Position numbers and translations under genes: made by a program. A model generated the notes under the pieces. That model did not search any database and was not told the origin of the DNA. It worked only from the letters and a program-made list of their open reading frames with translations. A stretch of DNA of 64,000 nucleotides. Origin: Streptomyces sp. NBC_01439. GTDB taxonomy: Bacteria; Actinomycetota; Actinomycetes; Streptomycetales; Streptomycetaceae. Shown one piece after another: positions 8,955 to 16,762 of this stretch (position 1 is its first letter; each line of letters opens with the position of its first letter). The stretch covers positions 2,170,001 to 2,234,000 of the forward strand of contig NZ_CP109487.1 of the NCBI RefSeq assembly GCF_036227605.1. The letters are read 5' to 3'.

Positions 8955-9467
8955 ATGCAGTTCGGACGCACGTACGAAGAGTTCGAGGTCGGGGCGGTCT
9001 ACAAGCACTGGCCCGGGAAGACGGTCACCGAGTACGACGACCACCTCTTCTGTCTGCTGACCATGAATCACCACCCGCTCCACATGGACAGCAATTACGC
9101 GGAGAACACGACCGACTTCGGCAAGAACGTGGTCGTGGGCAACTACATCTACTCGCTGCTGCTCGGCATGTCCGTGCCGGACGTCTCCGGGAAGGCCATC
9201 GCCAACCTGGAGATCGAGTCCCTGCGGCACGTGGCGCCGACCTTCCACGGCGACACGATCTACGGCGAGACCACGGTCCTCGACAAGACGCCGTCGAAGT
9301 CGAAGAACGACCGCGGGATCGTCTACGTGGAGACCAAGGGCTACAAGCAGGACGGCACTCTCGTCTGCGTCTTCCGGCGCAAGGTGATGGTCCCGACCGA
9401 GACGTACATCAAGGAGCGCGGCGGCGAGCAGCCCGGCCGCCCCACGCTGAAGGAACAGGGGAAGTAG
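8955..9467 (+). CDS. MaoC-family hydratase, probable mesaconyl-CoA hydratase
   Basis: A 170-residue single hot-dog-fold MaoC dehydratase. The hydratase-2 region FCLLTMNHHPLHMDSNYAEN supplies the expected Asp/Asn and His of the active site, followed by NIYSLLLGMS-like and SLRHVAPTFHGDTIYGET segments. In this pathway it hydrates mesaconyl-CoA to beta-methylmalyl-CoA. Known mesaconyl-CoA hydratases of proteobacteria are about twice as long (two hot-dog domains), so this is a compact form that presumably dimerises. It is embedded in the ccr operon between the lyase and the acyl-CoA dehydrogenase, with 2 nt to the latter. Confidence 0.88.
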   Translation: MQFGRTYEEFEVGAVYKHWPGKTVTEYDDHLFCLLTMNHHPLHMDSNYAENTTDFGKNVVVGNYIYSLLLGMSVPDVSGKAIANLEIESLRHVAPTFHGDTIYGETTVLDKTPSKSKNDRGIVYVETKGYKQDGTLVCVFRRKVMVPTETYIKERGGEQPGRPTLKEQGK

Positions 9468-9469
9468 TC

Positions 9470-10675
9470 ATGGCCCGACTCGCCCAGACCGCCGGGCTGA
9501 CCGACGTCCAGCGGGAGATCCTCAAGACCGTCCGGGAGTTCGTCGACAAGGAGATCATCCCGGTCGCGACCGAGCTCGAACACCGTGACGAGTACCCGCA
9601 GCAGATCGTCGACGGCCTCAAGGAACTCGGCCTCTTCGGCCTGATGATCCCGGAGGAGTACGGCGGCCTGGGTGAGTCGCTCCTCACCTACGCCCTGTGC
9701 GTCGAGGAGATCGCCCGTGGCTGGATGTCCGTTTCGGGCATCATCAACACCCACTTCATCGTGGCGTACATGCTCAAGCAGCACGGCACGCAGGAGCAGA
9801 AGGACCACTTCCTCCCGCGCATGGCCCTGGGCGAGGTGCGCGGCGCGTTCTCGATGTCCGAGCCGGCGCTGGGCTCCGACGTGTCGGCCATCTCCTCCAA
9901 GGCGGTGAAGGACGGCGACGAGTACGTCCTGAACGGCCAGAAGATGTGGCTGACGAACGGCGGCAGCTCCACCCTGGTGGCCGTTCTCGTCCGGAGTGAC
10001 GAAGGACACCCCGAGGGCACCGCGCCCCACAAGTCGATGACGACCTTCCTCGTGGAGAAGGAGCCCGGCTTCGGTGAGGTCCGTCCCGGCCTCACCATCC
10101 CCGGCAAGATCGACAAGATGGGCTACAAGGGCGTCGACACGACCGAGCTCATCATGGACGGACTGCGCATTCCGGCCAATCGGGTACTCGGCGGTCAGAC
10201 GGGCCGAGGGTTTTACCAAATGATGGACGGGGTCGAGGTCGGCCGCGTCAACGTGGCGGCGCGTGGCTGCGGCGTCGCTCAGCGTGCTTTCGAGCTGGGT
10301 GTCTCCTATGCCCAACAACGTCACACTTTCGGCAAGCCGATCGCCGAACACCAGGCGATTCAGTTCAAGCTGGCCGAAATGGCTACCAAGGTCGAAGCCG
10401 CCCATGCGATGATGGTCAATGCAGCACGCAAAAAGGACTCTGGGGAACGAAACGACCTCGAAGCAGGGATGGCGAAGTACCTCGCCTCCGAATACTGCAA
10501 GGAGGTCGTCGAGGACGCCTTCCGCATCCACGGTGGATACGGATTCTCGAAGGAGTACGAGATCGAGCGTCTCTACCGGGAGGCCCCGATGCTGCTGATC
10601 GGTGAAGGTACCGCCGAGATCCAGAAAATGATCATCGGGCGACGCCTGCTCGAGGAGTACCGACTTCAGGGCTGA
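9470..10675 (+). CDS. Acyl-CoA dehydrogenase, probable methylsuccinyl-CoA dehydrogenase
   Basis: A 401-residue FAD-dependent acyl-CoA dehydrogenase: N-terminal helical domain, FAD/substrate strand region (GAFSMSEPALGSDVSAI, QKMWLTNGG), and C-terminal helices with the catalytic Glu region near RIHGGYGFSKEYEIERLYRE and the ending IGEGTAEIQKMIIGRRLL. Oxidation of methylsuccinyl-CoA to mesaconyl-CoA is the one step otherwise missing from the operon, so this assignment rests on context plus family. Ribosome site AGGGGAAG lies just upstream of ATG 9470. The segment about 10190-10470 has many codons ending in A/T (TTT, CAA, CGT, ACT, AAA), unlike the rest. Confidence 0.9.
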   Translation: MARLAQTAGLTDVQREILKTVREFVDKEIIPVATELEHRDEYPQQIVDGLKELGLFGLMIPEEYGGLGESLLTYALCVEEIARGWMSVSGIINTHFIVAYMLKQHGTQEQKDHFLPRMALGEVRGAFSMSEPALGSDVSAISSKAVKDGDEYVLNGQKMWLTNGGSSTLVAVLVRSDEGHPEGTAPHKSMTTFLVEKEPGFGEVRPGLTIPGKIDKMGYKGVDTTELIMDGLRIPANRVLGGQTGRGFYQMMDGVEVGRVNVAARGCGVAQRAFELGVSYAQQRHTFGKPIAEHQAIQFKLAEMATKVEAAHAMMVNAARKKDSGERNDLEAGMAKYLASEYCKEVVEDAFRIHGGYGFSKEYEIERLYREAPMLLIGEGTAEIQKMIIGRRLLEEYRLQG

Positions 10676-10861
10676 AAGTCCCTTTTGCAGCGAATCATCC
10701 ATGGGTTCGTTGCGAAAGGATCACTGGCAGTGACTGGCTGACGGTCATCGACTCGGCTTCTGGCTTGCCCAGTTGTTGCGCGCAACCGATAGCATTCCAG
10801 TAAAGCCGCCGTCCCGTCCCCCCGTTTGCGGCGCGGCAATCACCCGCTACGAAGGTCATCC
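10676..10861 (+). promoter_or_regulatory. Intergenic region with two perfect palindromes upstream of psd
   Basis: It contains TCACTG-G-CAGTGA (10721-10733) and GTTGCGCGCAAC (10775-10786), each a perfect inverted repeat, in a locally AT-richer stretch. A GATAGCATT box at about 10787 could be a -10 element for psd. Binding proteins are unknown. Confidence 0.4.
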
Positions 10862-11518
10862 ATGCCCCACAGCCAAACCTCTGCACCTCGCGACAGCCTC
10901 CTTGGCGTACGCCTCGCGCGCGGAGCATCGCCGTGGCTTCTGCCGACCGTGGCCACCGCGGCGCTCAGCCTCACCCGGGCCCGCAAGTCCGGACGCTGGG
11001 CCGCGGCGGCCGTGCCCGCCACCGCGCTCGCCGCGGGCATGCTGTGGTTCTTCCGCGACCCCGAGCGCGAGATCGCTCAGGGCCGTGTCATCTCGCCCGC
11101 CGACGGTGTGGTGCAGAGCATCATGCCGTGGAAGGACGGACGCACCCGGGTCGCGATCTTCATGAGCCCGCTGAACGTCCACGTCAACCGTGCGCCCCTC
11201 GCGGGCACGGTGACGTCCGTGGAGCACATCCCCGGCGGATTCGTCCCGGCGTTCAACAAGGAGAGCGAGAACAACGAGCGCGTTGTCTGGCACTTCGACA
11301 CCGAACTCGGTGACATCGAGATGGTGCAGATCGCCGGCGCCGTCGCCCGTCGCATCGTCCCGTACCTGCCGGCCGGAACCAAGGTGGAGCAGGGCGAACG
11401 CATCGGTCTGATCCGCTTCGGCTCCCGCGTCGACATCTACCTCCCCGAGGGCGTCGAGGTCGCGGTCGAGGTCGGTCAGGCCACCACCGCGGGGGTGACA
11501 CGAATTGACCGTGACTGA
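10862..11518 (+). CDS. psd: Phosphatidylserine decarboxylase proenzyme
   Basis: Decarboxylates phosphatidylserine to phosphatidylethanolamine at the membrane. It is 218 residues, the short form common in actinobacteria. Landmarks are WFFRDPER near residue 60, IFMSPLNVHVNRAP near residue 100, and the self-cleavage site in RFGSRVD (Gly187-Ser188). Cleavage there yields the small alpha chain with the pyruvoyl cofactor. An N-terminal hydrophobic stretch (about 20-65) probably tethers it to the membrane. ATG 10862 follows GAAGG; an in-frame start upstream at 10826 has no such site. It overlaps pssA by 14 bp, so synthesis of the two consecutive enzymes is coupled. Confidence 0.95.
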   Translation: MPHSQTSAPRDSLLGVRLARGASPWLLPTVATAALSLTRARKSGRWAAAAVPATALAAGMLWFFRDPEREIAQGRVISPADGVVQSIMPWKDGRTRVAIFMSPLNVHVNRAPLAGTVTSVEHIPGGFVPAFNKESENNERVVWHFDTELGDIEMVQIAGAVARRIVPYLPAGTKVEQGERIGLIRFGSRVDIYLPEGVEVAVEVGQATTAGVTRIDRD

Positions 11519-12365
11519 CCCTGAGACTCCGGCCGCGGGCTGGGTTCCCGAGCCCGCCGAGGAGGAGTCCGCCGAAGACGACATGCCGCTCTCGCTGCGG
11601 CTGTCGATAGCGGACACCCTCACTCTCGGTAACGCGACGTGCGGATTCATGGCGGTGTACTTCACCACCACCGGAATCCTCATTCCGCACCTCACCGGCA
11701 GTGGCGAATCGGGCATGGCCCGCAACAGCGCCGCGACGGCCGTGATACTGATGCTGCTCGCCGCGGTCTTCGACCTCTTCGACGGCATCGTGGCCCGCAA
11801 GCTGCGCAGCTCGCCGATGGGTGCCGAGCTGGACAACCTGTCCGACCTGATCAGCTTCGGCCTCGCGCCGGCCTACTTCGTGCTCGTCTACGGCATGGTC
11901 GCCGTCGACGCGCACCAGAAGATGTCGGCGCTGGCCGCGATCGTGGTCCTGCTCGCCGTGGTGCTCAGACTCGCGAGATTCAGCTGCGTGACGATGAAGG
12001 ACGGCATGTTCCAGGGCATGCCGAGCCCCTTCGGCGCGCTGACGGTCGTCTCGATCGTGCTGCTGGAGCTGCCGTTCGTCCCGACGCTGCTGGCGATCAT
12101 CGGGGTGGCCTGGCTGATGGTGAGCCGGGTCGAGTACCCCAAGCCGCGGGGCGTCCTCGCGGTGGCGATGCTCTGCTGGATCGTCAGCGCGATGGGGCTG
12201 CTGGCGGCCTGGGCGTTCGACGCCCCCGGCGGTCAGCTGCTGCTCCAGACCGGCTGCGCCCTGCAGATCGCCATGGCGGCGACCATTCCGCTCTTCGCGA
12301 CGACCCGGAAGGCCAACACCTTCCGGCACAACCGCCGCGAGGCCCGAGCGACGACGCTGCGCTAG
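11505..12365 (+). CDS. pssA: CDP-diacylglycerol-serine O-phosphatidyltransferase
   Basis: Makes phosphatidylserine from CDP-diacylglycerol and serine, the substrate for psd just upstream. A 286-residue polytopic membrane protein of the CDP-alcohol phosphatidyltransferase family. The full signature DGxxARx8GxxxDxxxD is present (DGIVARKLRSSPMGAELD then NLSD, about residues 90-111). Six to eight hydrophobic segments follow. The TTG at 11505 lies inside psd; GTG 11511 is two codons later and could also serve. A strong hairpin 11 bp after the stop ends the psd-pssA unit. Confidence 0.95.
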   Translation: MTVTDPETPAAGWVPEPAEEESAEDDMPLSLRLSIADTLTLGNATCGFMAVYFTTTGILIPHLTGSGESGMARNSAATAVILMLLAAVFDLFDGIVARKLRSSPMGAELDNLSDLISFGLAPAYFVLVYGMVAVDAHQKMSALAAIVVLLAVVLRLARFSCVTMKDGMFQGMPSPFGALTVVSIVLLELPFVPTLLAIIGVAWLMVSRVEYPKPRGVLAVAMLCWIVSAMGLLAAWAFDAPGGQLLLQTGCALQIAMAATIPLFATTRKANTFRHNRREARATTLR

Positions 12366-12375
12366 CTGTACCGGA

Positions 12376-12410
12376 GAAGGCCCCGGATGCCATCGGCATC
12401 CGGGGCCTTC
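12376..12410 (+). terminator. Perfect 16-bp hairpin terminator after pssA
   Basis: GAAGGCCCCGGATGCC (12376-12391), loop ATC, and its exact complement (12395-12410). There is no T-tract, as is usual for Streptomyces hairpin terminators. Confidence 0.85.
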
Positions 12411-12459
12411 TGCCGTTTCCCTGGGGCCGGGGGCGTTCACGGGGGCCGGGGGTGCCTCC

Positions 12460-12521
12460 GGGGCCGTTTCCGCGGGCCGGGGGTGGCGGCGGGGCCGTTT
12501 CCGCGGGCCGGGGGTGGCGGC
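12460..12521 (+). repeat. Perfect tandem duplication of a 31-bp GC-rich unit
   Basis: The unit starting GGGGCCGTTTCCGCGGGCCG occurs exactly twice back to back (12460-12490 and 12491-12521). A degenerate earlier copy is visible at about 12412-12459 (CCGTTTCC...GGGGGCCGGGGGTGCC). The last bases run directly into the left arm of the palindromic element at 12516. No coding potential. Confidence 0.85.
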
Positions 12522-12640
12522 GGGGTGGGGAGTGTCCGGGGTAGGCATGATTTATGGCCCCTGAGCCGGGTCGCACAGGACCCCGGCGGTGAGGGCCACA
12601 AATCACGTTTTACACCCCGGACACTCCCCACCCCGCCGCC
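12516..12640 (+). repeat. Long palindromic element, unit 1
   Basis: Perfect 27-bp inverted arms (12516-12542 and 12614-12640, the inner 9 bp being GTCCGGGGT / ACCCCGGAC) enclose AT-rich inner segments GGCATGATTTATGGCCC and GGGCCACAAATCACGTTTTA. These pair again through ATGATTT/AAATCAC and GGCCC/GGGCC. The core between the 9-bp ends is 89 bp (12534-12622). It would fold as one long interrupted hairpin in RNA or single-stranded DNA. It is paired with an inverted, diverged copy at 12741-12869. Not recognised as any element I know. Confidence 0.8.
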
Positions 12641-12740
12641 GACCCCTCCCGTAGCCCCCCGCCTGCGGCACTCGTGTCCGGATCCCCGGGGACCCGCGGT
12701 TTCGGGCGGCCGTGCGGATCGCCCGAGGGCGGGGTCGGGG

Positions 12741-12869
12741 CCGGTGGTGGGGCGGGGGTCGTCCGGGGTGTAAAACGTGATTTGTTGGCCCGGACCGCCG
12801 GGCACGTTCTCGTTCCGCCGTGGGGCCATAAATCATGCCTACCCCGGACGACCCCCGCCCCGCCGCCGG
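12741..12869 (-). repeat. Long palindromic element, unit 2 (inverted copy of unit 1)
   Basis: On the minus strand this repeats unit 1: an 89-bp core (12761-12849) with the same ends (GTCCGGGGT, GGCATGATTTATGGCCCC, CAAATCACGTTTTACACCCC) but a different ~30-bp centre. Its outer arms pair over 18 of 20 positions. Where the outer arms differ from unit 1, both sides change together so that pairing is kept. Spacer 12641-12740 shows no gene. Confidence 0.8.
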
Positions 12870-12975
12870 ACCCGGCCCCGCCCGACCCGCCCCCGCGCCC
12901 CCGGCCAGGGACACGGCTAGCCTTGATGTCGGAAAACCGCCAGCCCGCCGTAACCGGAACCCCGAAGCTGGACGC

Positions 12976-14460
12976 ATGCACACCGACACCGAGCGCTGCG
13001 TAAGGGCCGTGCAGTCGAAGGACGCCCGCTTCGACGGCTGGTTCTTCACCGCCGTCCTGACCACCCGGATCTACTGCAGGCCCAGCTGCCCCGCAGTGCC
13101 GCCCAAGGTCGAGAACATGACCTTCCTGCCCAGCGCGGCCGCCTGCCAGCAGGCCGGGTTCCGGGCCTGCAAACGGTGCCGGCCTGATACGAGCCCCGGT
13201 TCGCCCGAGTGGAACGCCCGGGCCGACGCCGTCGCGCGCGCGATGCGGCTGATCCAGGACGGTGTGGTGGACCGGGAGGGGGTGCCGGGCCTCGCCACCC
13301 GGCTGGGCTACTCCACCCGCCAGGTGGAGCGGCAGCTGAACGCCGAGCTCGGGGCCGGTCCGCTGGCCCTGGCCCGGGCCCAGCGCGCCCAGACCGCCCG
13401 GCTGCTCATCGAGACCTCGGAGCTCCCGATGGGCGACGTGGCCTTCGCCGCCGGGTTCTCCTCCATCCGCACCTTCAACGACACGGTCCGCGAGGTCTTC
13501 GCCCTGTCCCCGAGCGAGCTGCGGGAACGGGCCGTCAAGGCCGGCCGCAGCAGGAACGCCCCGCCCCGGATCCCGGGGACGATAAGTCTGCGGCTGCCGT
13601 TCCGGGCCCCGCTGAACCCCGACAACCTCTTCGGGCACCTCGCCGCGACCGCCGTCCCCGGCGTCGAGGAATGGCGGGACGGCGCCTACCGGCGCACCCT
13701 GCGCCTGCCCTACGGAACCGGGGTGGTCGCCCTGACCCCGCAGCCCGACCACATCGGCTGCCGGCTCGCCCTGACCGACCTGCGCGACCTCACCATCGCC
13801 ATCAGCCGCTGCCGCTGGATGCTCGACCTGGACGCCGACCCCGAGGCGGTCGGCGAGCAGTTGCGCTCCGATCCGCTGCTGGCCCCGCTCGTGGACAAGG
13901 CCCCCGGGCGCCGGGTACCCCGTACGGTCGACGCGCCGGAGTTCGCCGTACGGGCGGTGCTGGGCCAGCAGGTCTCCACCGCAGCGGCGCGCACGCACGC
14001 GGCCCGGCTGGTCACCGCGCACGGGGAGCCGATCGAGGACCCGCTGGGCGGGCTGACCCACCTCTTCCCCTCCCCGCAGGCGCTCGCCGGGCTGGACCCG
14101 GAGGCGCTGGCCCTGCCGCGCAGCCGGCGCGCCACGCTGACCACCCTGGTCTCGGCGCTCGCCGAAGGCTCGCTGACGCTCGGCTTCGGCAGTGACTGGG
14201 AGGCGGCGCGGGCACAACTGACGGCGCTGCCCGGCTTCGGCCCGTGGACCACCGAAGTGATCGCGATGCGGGCACTCGGCGACCCGGACGCCTTCCTGCC
14301 GTCCGATCTGGGGATCCGGCGGGCGGCGCAGGGGCTCGGGCTGCCGTCCACCCCCTCGGCGCTCACCGCGCGGGCGGCCGGATGGCGGCCCTGGCGCGCC
14401 TACGCCGTCCAGTACTTGTGGGCCACCGAAGCCCACCCCATCAACCACCTGCCCGTCTGA
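12976..14460 (+). CDS. AdaA-AlkA fusion: methylphosphotriester-sensing activator with 3-methyladenine DNA glycosylase
   Basis: A 494-residue alkylation-damage protein in three parts. Residues 1-80 are the Ada zinc domain, with ligands Cys34, Cys38, Cys65 and Cys68 (RIYCRPSCPA, FRACKRCRPD); one Cys accepts methyl groups from phosphotriesters. Residues ~85-185 are an AraC-type DNA-binding domain (LATRLGYSTRQVERQL, AFAAGFSSIRTFNDTVRE). Residues ~200-494 are an AlkA HhH-GPD glycosylase with helix-hairpin-helix LPGFGPWTTEVIAMRALGD and catalytic Asp444 in FLPSDLG. It senses damage, activates transcription and excises alkylated purines. ogt follows 12 nt later in the same operon. Start is ATG 12976; no strong ribosome site is seen. 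Confidence 0.95.
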   Translation: MHTDTERCVRAVQSKDARFDGWFFTAVLTTRIYCRPSCPAVPPKVENMTFLPSAAACQQAGFRACKRCRPDTSPGSPEWNARADAVARAMRLIQDGVVDREGVPGLATRLGYSTRQVERQLNAELGAGPLALARAQRAQTARLLIETSELPMGDVAFAAGFSSIRTFNDTVREVFALSPSELRERAVKAGRSRNAPPRIPGTISLRLPFRAPLNPDNLFGHLAATAVPGVEEWRDGAYRRTLRLPYGTGVVALTPQPDHIGCRLALTDLRDLTIAISRCRWMLDLDADPEAVGEQLRSDPLLAPLVDKAPGRRVPRTVDAPEFAVRAVLGQQVSTAAARTHAARLVTAHGEPIEDPLGGLTHLFPSPQALAGLDPEALALPRSRRATLTTLVSALAEGSLTLGFGSDWEAARAQLTALPGFGPWTTEVIAMRALGDPDAFLPSDLGIRRAAQGLGLPSTPSALTARAAGWRPWRAYAVQYLWATEAHPINHLPV

Positions 14461-14472
14461 GGAGCACCAGCG

Positions 14473-14982
14473 ATGCGATCCACCACGAACAGCGCCAAGA
14501 CGCACACCGTCGTCGACAGCCCCTACGGCCCGCTGACCCTGGTCGCCACGGACGGGGTGCTCAGCGGCCTCTACATGACCGAGCAGCGCCACCGGCCGGC
14601 CGAGGAGTCCTTCGGGGAGCGGGTGGCCGCCGCCGAGGAGCCCTTCCCCGAAGTGGCGCGCCAGCTGACCGCGTACTTCGCCGGCGAGCTCACCGAGTTC
14701 GACCTCCCGCTGCGTCTGGAGGGCACCGATTTCCAGCGCAGCGTCTGGGACCAGCTCGTGCGGATCCCGTACGGCGAGACGTGGTCGTACGGGCAGCTCG
14801 CGGCGAAGCTGGGCAAGCCCAGCGCCTCGCGCGCGGTGGGCCTGGCGAACGGGAAGAACCCGGTCGGCATCATCGTGCCCTGCCACCGGGTGATCGGCGC
14901 GTCGGGCGGGATGACCGGCTACGGCGGCGGGCTCGACCGCAAGGTCAGGCTGCTGGCCTTGGAGTCCGGAGAACAGGCCTGA
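14473..14982 (+). CDS. ogt: Methylated-DNA-protein-cysteine S-methyltransferase
   Basis: Suicide repair enzyme that removes O6-alkyl groups from guanine onto its own cysteine. At 169 residues it has the usual length. The C-terminal domain has FQRSVWDQLVRIPYGETWSY, the recognition-helix region SRAVGLANGKNPVGIIVPCH and active-site Cys137 in PCHRVIGASG. ATG 14473 follows GAGGAGC overlapping the end of the AdaA-AlkA gene, so the two are co-expressed, consistent with an adaptive response operon. A T-tract terminator follows at 15029. Confidence 0.96.
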   Translation: MRSTTNSAKTHTVVDSPYGPLTLVATDGVLSGLYMTEQRHRPAEESFGERVAAAEEPFPEVARQLTAYFAGELTEFDLPLRLEGTDFQRSVWDQLVRIPYGETWSYGQLAAKLGKPSASRAVGLANGKNPVGIIVPCHRVIGASGGMTGYGGGLDRKVRLLALESGEQA

Positions 14983-15028
14983 GCCCCGTCCTGAAAGCCG
15001 GTCGCGGAGGCCTGTTCGACACCGCCCC

Positions 15029-15050
15029 ACTCCGAAATGCGGAGTTTTTG
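15029..15050 (+). terminator. Intrinsic terminator with T-tract after ogt
   Basis: ACTCCG-AAATG-CGGAGT (stem 6 bp) followed by TTTTG. A canonical T-run is uncommon in this GC-rich window. Confidence 0.75.
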
Positions 15051-15095
15051 AAGCGGTTGTATGAATGGAATACCGCTACATGATCGGAGTCGGGC

Positions 15096-15482
15096 ATGGA
15101 CGACTATCCGCTTCTCAACATCTTCTGGACGATGCTGTACCTGTTCCTGTGGATCATGTGGTTCTTCCTACTCTTCAAGATCATCACGGACATCTTCCGT
15201 GACCACAGCCTCGGCGGCTGGGGGAAGGCGGGATGGCTGATCTTCGTCATCATCCTGCCCTTCCTGGGCGTGTTCATCTACCTCATCGCCCGGGGCAAGA
15301 GCATGGGCGAGCGCGACCTGAAGCAGGTCCAGGAGAACGAGGCCGCCTTCCGGGACTACGTCCAGAAGACGGCGGGCTCCGGCGGCAGCGCGGACGAACT
15401 GCACAAGCTCTCCGCCCTCAAGGACAAGGGCGACATCACGCAGGAGGAGTTCGACCGCGCCAAGGCCAAGCTCCTGGCCTGA
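15096..15482 (+). CDS. Small membrane protein with phospholipase D N-terminal-like region and SHOCT domain
   Basis: A 128-residue protein. Two membrane helices (about residues 8-34 and 45-67, LLNIFWTMLYLFLWIMWFFL and WLIFVIILPFLGVFIYLIAR) resemble the PLDc_N membrane module. A linker leads to a C-terminal SHOCT domain (LHKLSALKDKGDITQEEFDR, about 100-125), a short helical hairpin found at the ends of many bacterial membrane proteins. ATG 15096 follows CGGAG. An AT-rich stretch at 15045-15080 likely holds its promoter. Function unknown; a role in envelope stress or oligomerisation is only a guess. Confidence 0.88.
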   Translation: MDDYPLLNIFWTMLYLFLWIMWFFLLFKIITDIFRDHSLGGWGKAGWLIFVIILPFLGVFIYLIARGKSMGERDLKQVQENEAAFRDYVQKTAGSGGSADELHKLSALKDKGDITQEEFDRAKAKLLA

Positions 15483-15494
15483 CCGGTCGGGTCG

Positions 15495-15923
15495 TCAGAC
15501 GACGAGGAGCGGAACGAGCAGCGCGAAGGCGGCCCCTGCCTCCACGGCGTAGTTGTACAGCGAGGGGTGCTGGACCGGGGCGGCCAGCAGGACGACGCTC
15601 TGCTGGGTGGTGGCGGCCGCCACCCAGTCGCCGTCGGCGCCGAGGTTGCCCTGGTACCAGCCCTCGCAGGAGCCGGGCCCGGTGACGGCGAGGAGGTCGT
15701 CCTCGCGGCGGTAGAAGGCCTGCCAGCCGGCGGCCGGAACGGACCAGCCCTCGAAATCGGTGAACAGCGCCCAGCCGCCCTCGCGTATCGCGGTGTCGAA
15801 GAGCCAGACCGGGGTCCCCTCCGCAGTCACCTCACCGCCGGCCTGCTGGTCCGTGGTGAAGTGCACCATGGGAAGGGCGTCGGGCCCGTCGGCGGTGCTG
15901 GGCCAGGCGTACATCGTGATCAT
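15495..15923 (-). CDS. Conserved hypothetical protein
   Basis: A 142-residue protein with no recognised domain. It is acidic and aromatic-rich (TEGTPVWLFDTAIREGGWAL-type segments), with no signal peptide. The C-terminus is hydrophobic (about residues 128-142). First ATG is at 15923; ATG 15914 (MYAWPST) is better spaced from an AGAAG site and may be the true start. It lies 12 nt from the convergent SHOCT gene and 49 nt downstream of the Nudix gene on the same strand, so the two may share a transcript. Confidence 0.6.
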   Translation of the reverse strand: MITMYAWPSTADGPDALPMVHFTTDQQAGGEVTAEGTPVWLFDTAIREGGWALFTDFEGWSVPAAGWQAFYRREDDLLAVTGPGSCEGWYQGNLGADGDWVAAATTQQSVVLLAAPVQHPSLYNYAVEAGAAFALLVPLLVV

Positions 15924-15972
15924 CTTCTGATTCTGTCCTGGTCGAGGTAAGTCCGGTGTTACGGGGCGCCCG

Positions 15973-16473
15973 TCACGAGGTGACCGGACGCCGGCCGTTC
16001 TCCAGTTCAGCGGCGCCCTCGCCCGACTGCGCGATCCGGTAGGCCTCTTGGACGCGCAGTCCGAGCAGTTCGGGCAGGTAGGCGGCGAGTTCGGCGGGCT
16101 CGACCAGTCGCCAGGAGACCAGCTCCTCCTCCTGCAGCGCGACGGAAGCGAGCTGGGCCTCGTCGAGTACGCCTCCGTCGTAGACGTAGGCGACCAGGGG
16201 CGGGCGACCGGGGCCCAGCACCCAGTCGACGGCCAGAAGACGGCCGAGCGGGAGGTCGAGGCCGATCTCCTCGGCACTCTCGCGCCGAGCCGCGGTGCGC
16301 GGCGACTCGTCCTGGTCCGACTCGATGGTTCCGCCCGGCAGGGCCCAGCCCTCGCGGTAGTTGGGCTCGACGAGCAGGACCCGGCCCTCGGCGTCCCGGT
16401 AGAGGGCGGCCGCGCCGGCCAACACCCGGGGCAGGCTCGCGATGTACGTGGCGTAGTCATCTGCGGTGGTCAC
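15973..16473 (-). CDS. Nudix hydrolase
   Basis: A 166-residue Nudix-family pyrophosphohydrolase. The Nudix box runs from GWALPGGTIE to ESPRTAARRESAEEIGLDL; the ExxxxxxxREUxEExGU core is intact, giving the metal-binding glutamates. The loop between the leading GG and the first box Glu is about two residues longer than the classical consensus. Substrate cannot be told from sequence (ADP-ribose, NDP-sugars and oxidised nucleotides are all possible). Start is ATG 16473. Confidence 0.92.
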   Translation of the reverse strand: MTTADDYATYIASLPRVLAGAAALYRDAEGRVLLVEPNYREGWALPGGTIESDQDESPRTAARRESAEEIGLDLPLGRLLAVDWVLGPGRPPLVAYVYDGGVLDEAQLASVALQEEELVSWRLVEPAELAAYLPELLGLRVQEAYRIAQSGEGAAELENGRRPVTS

Positions 16474-16762
16474 GCCGCAACCCTAATTCCTTCGTCACGA
16501 GCGCGGTGGGGCCGGGTGGCACGGGGCGTTCGGTCCGCTCGACACCCAATGGGCACCCCATGACGATTGTTTGACTGATGATATTATTACCCCTCGCCCG
16601 GGTCACTCACCCCCGCCCTGCGGCACCAAGGGCTCCGGCAACTGGTGTGTCTCCGGGCCGTCGGACTGGTGGTCCACTGCCGACGTCCTGCTCTCGGCAG
16701 TTCAGATCGTCAGGCACCCGCCGACGGTCTTCCGCACTCGGAGATTGAAGAAAAACCCCTCC

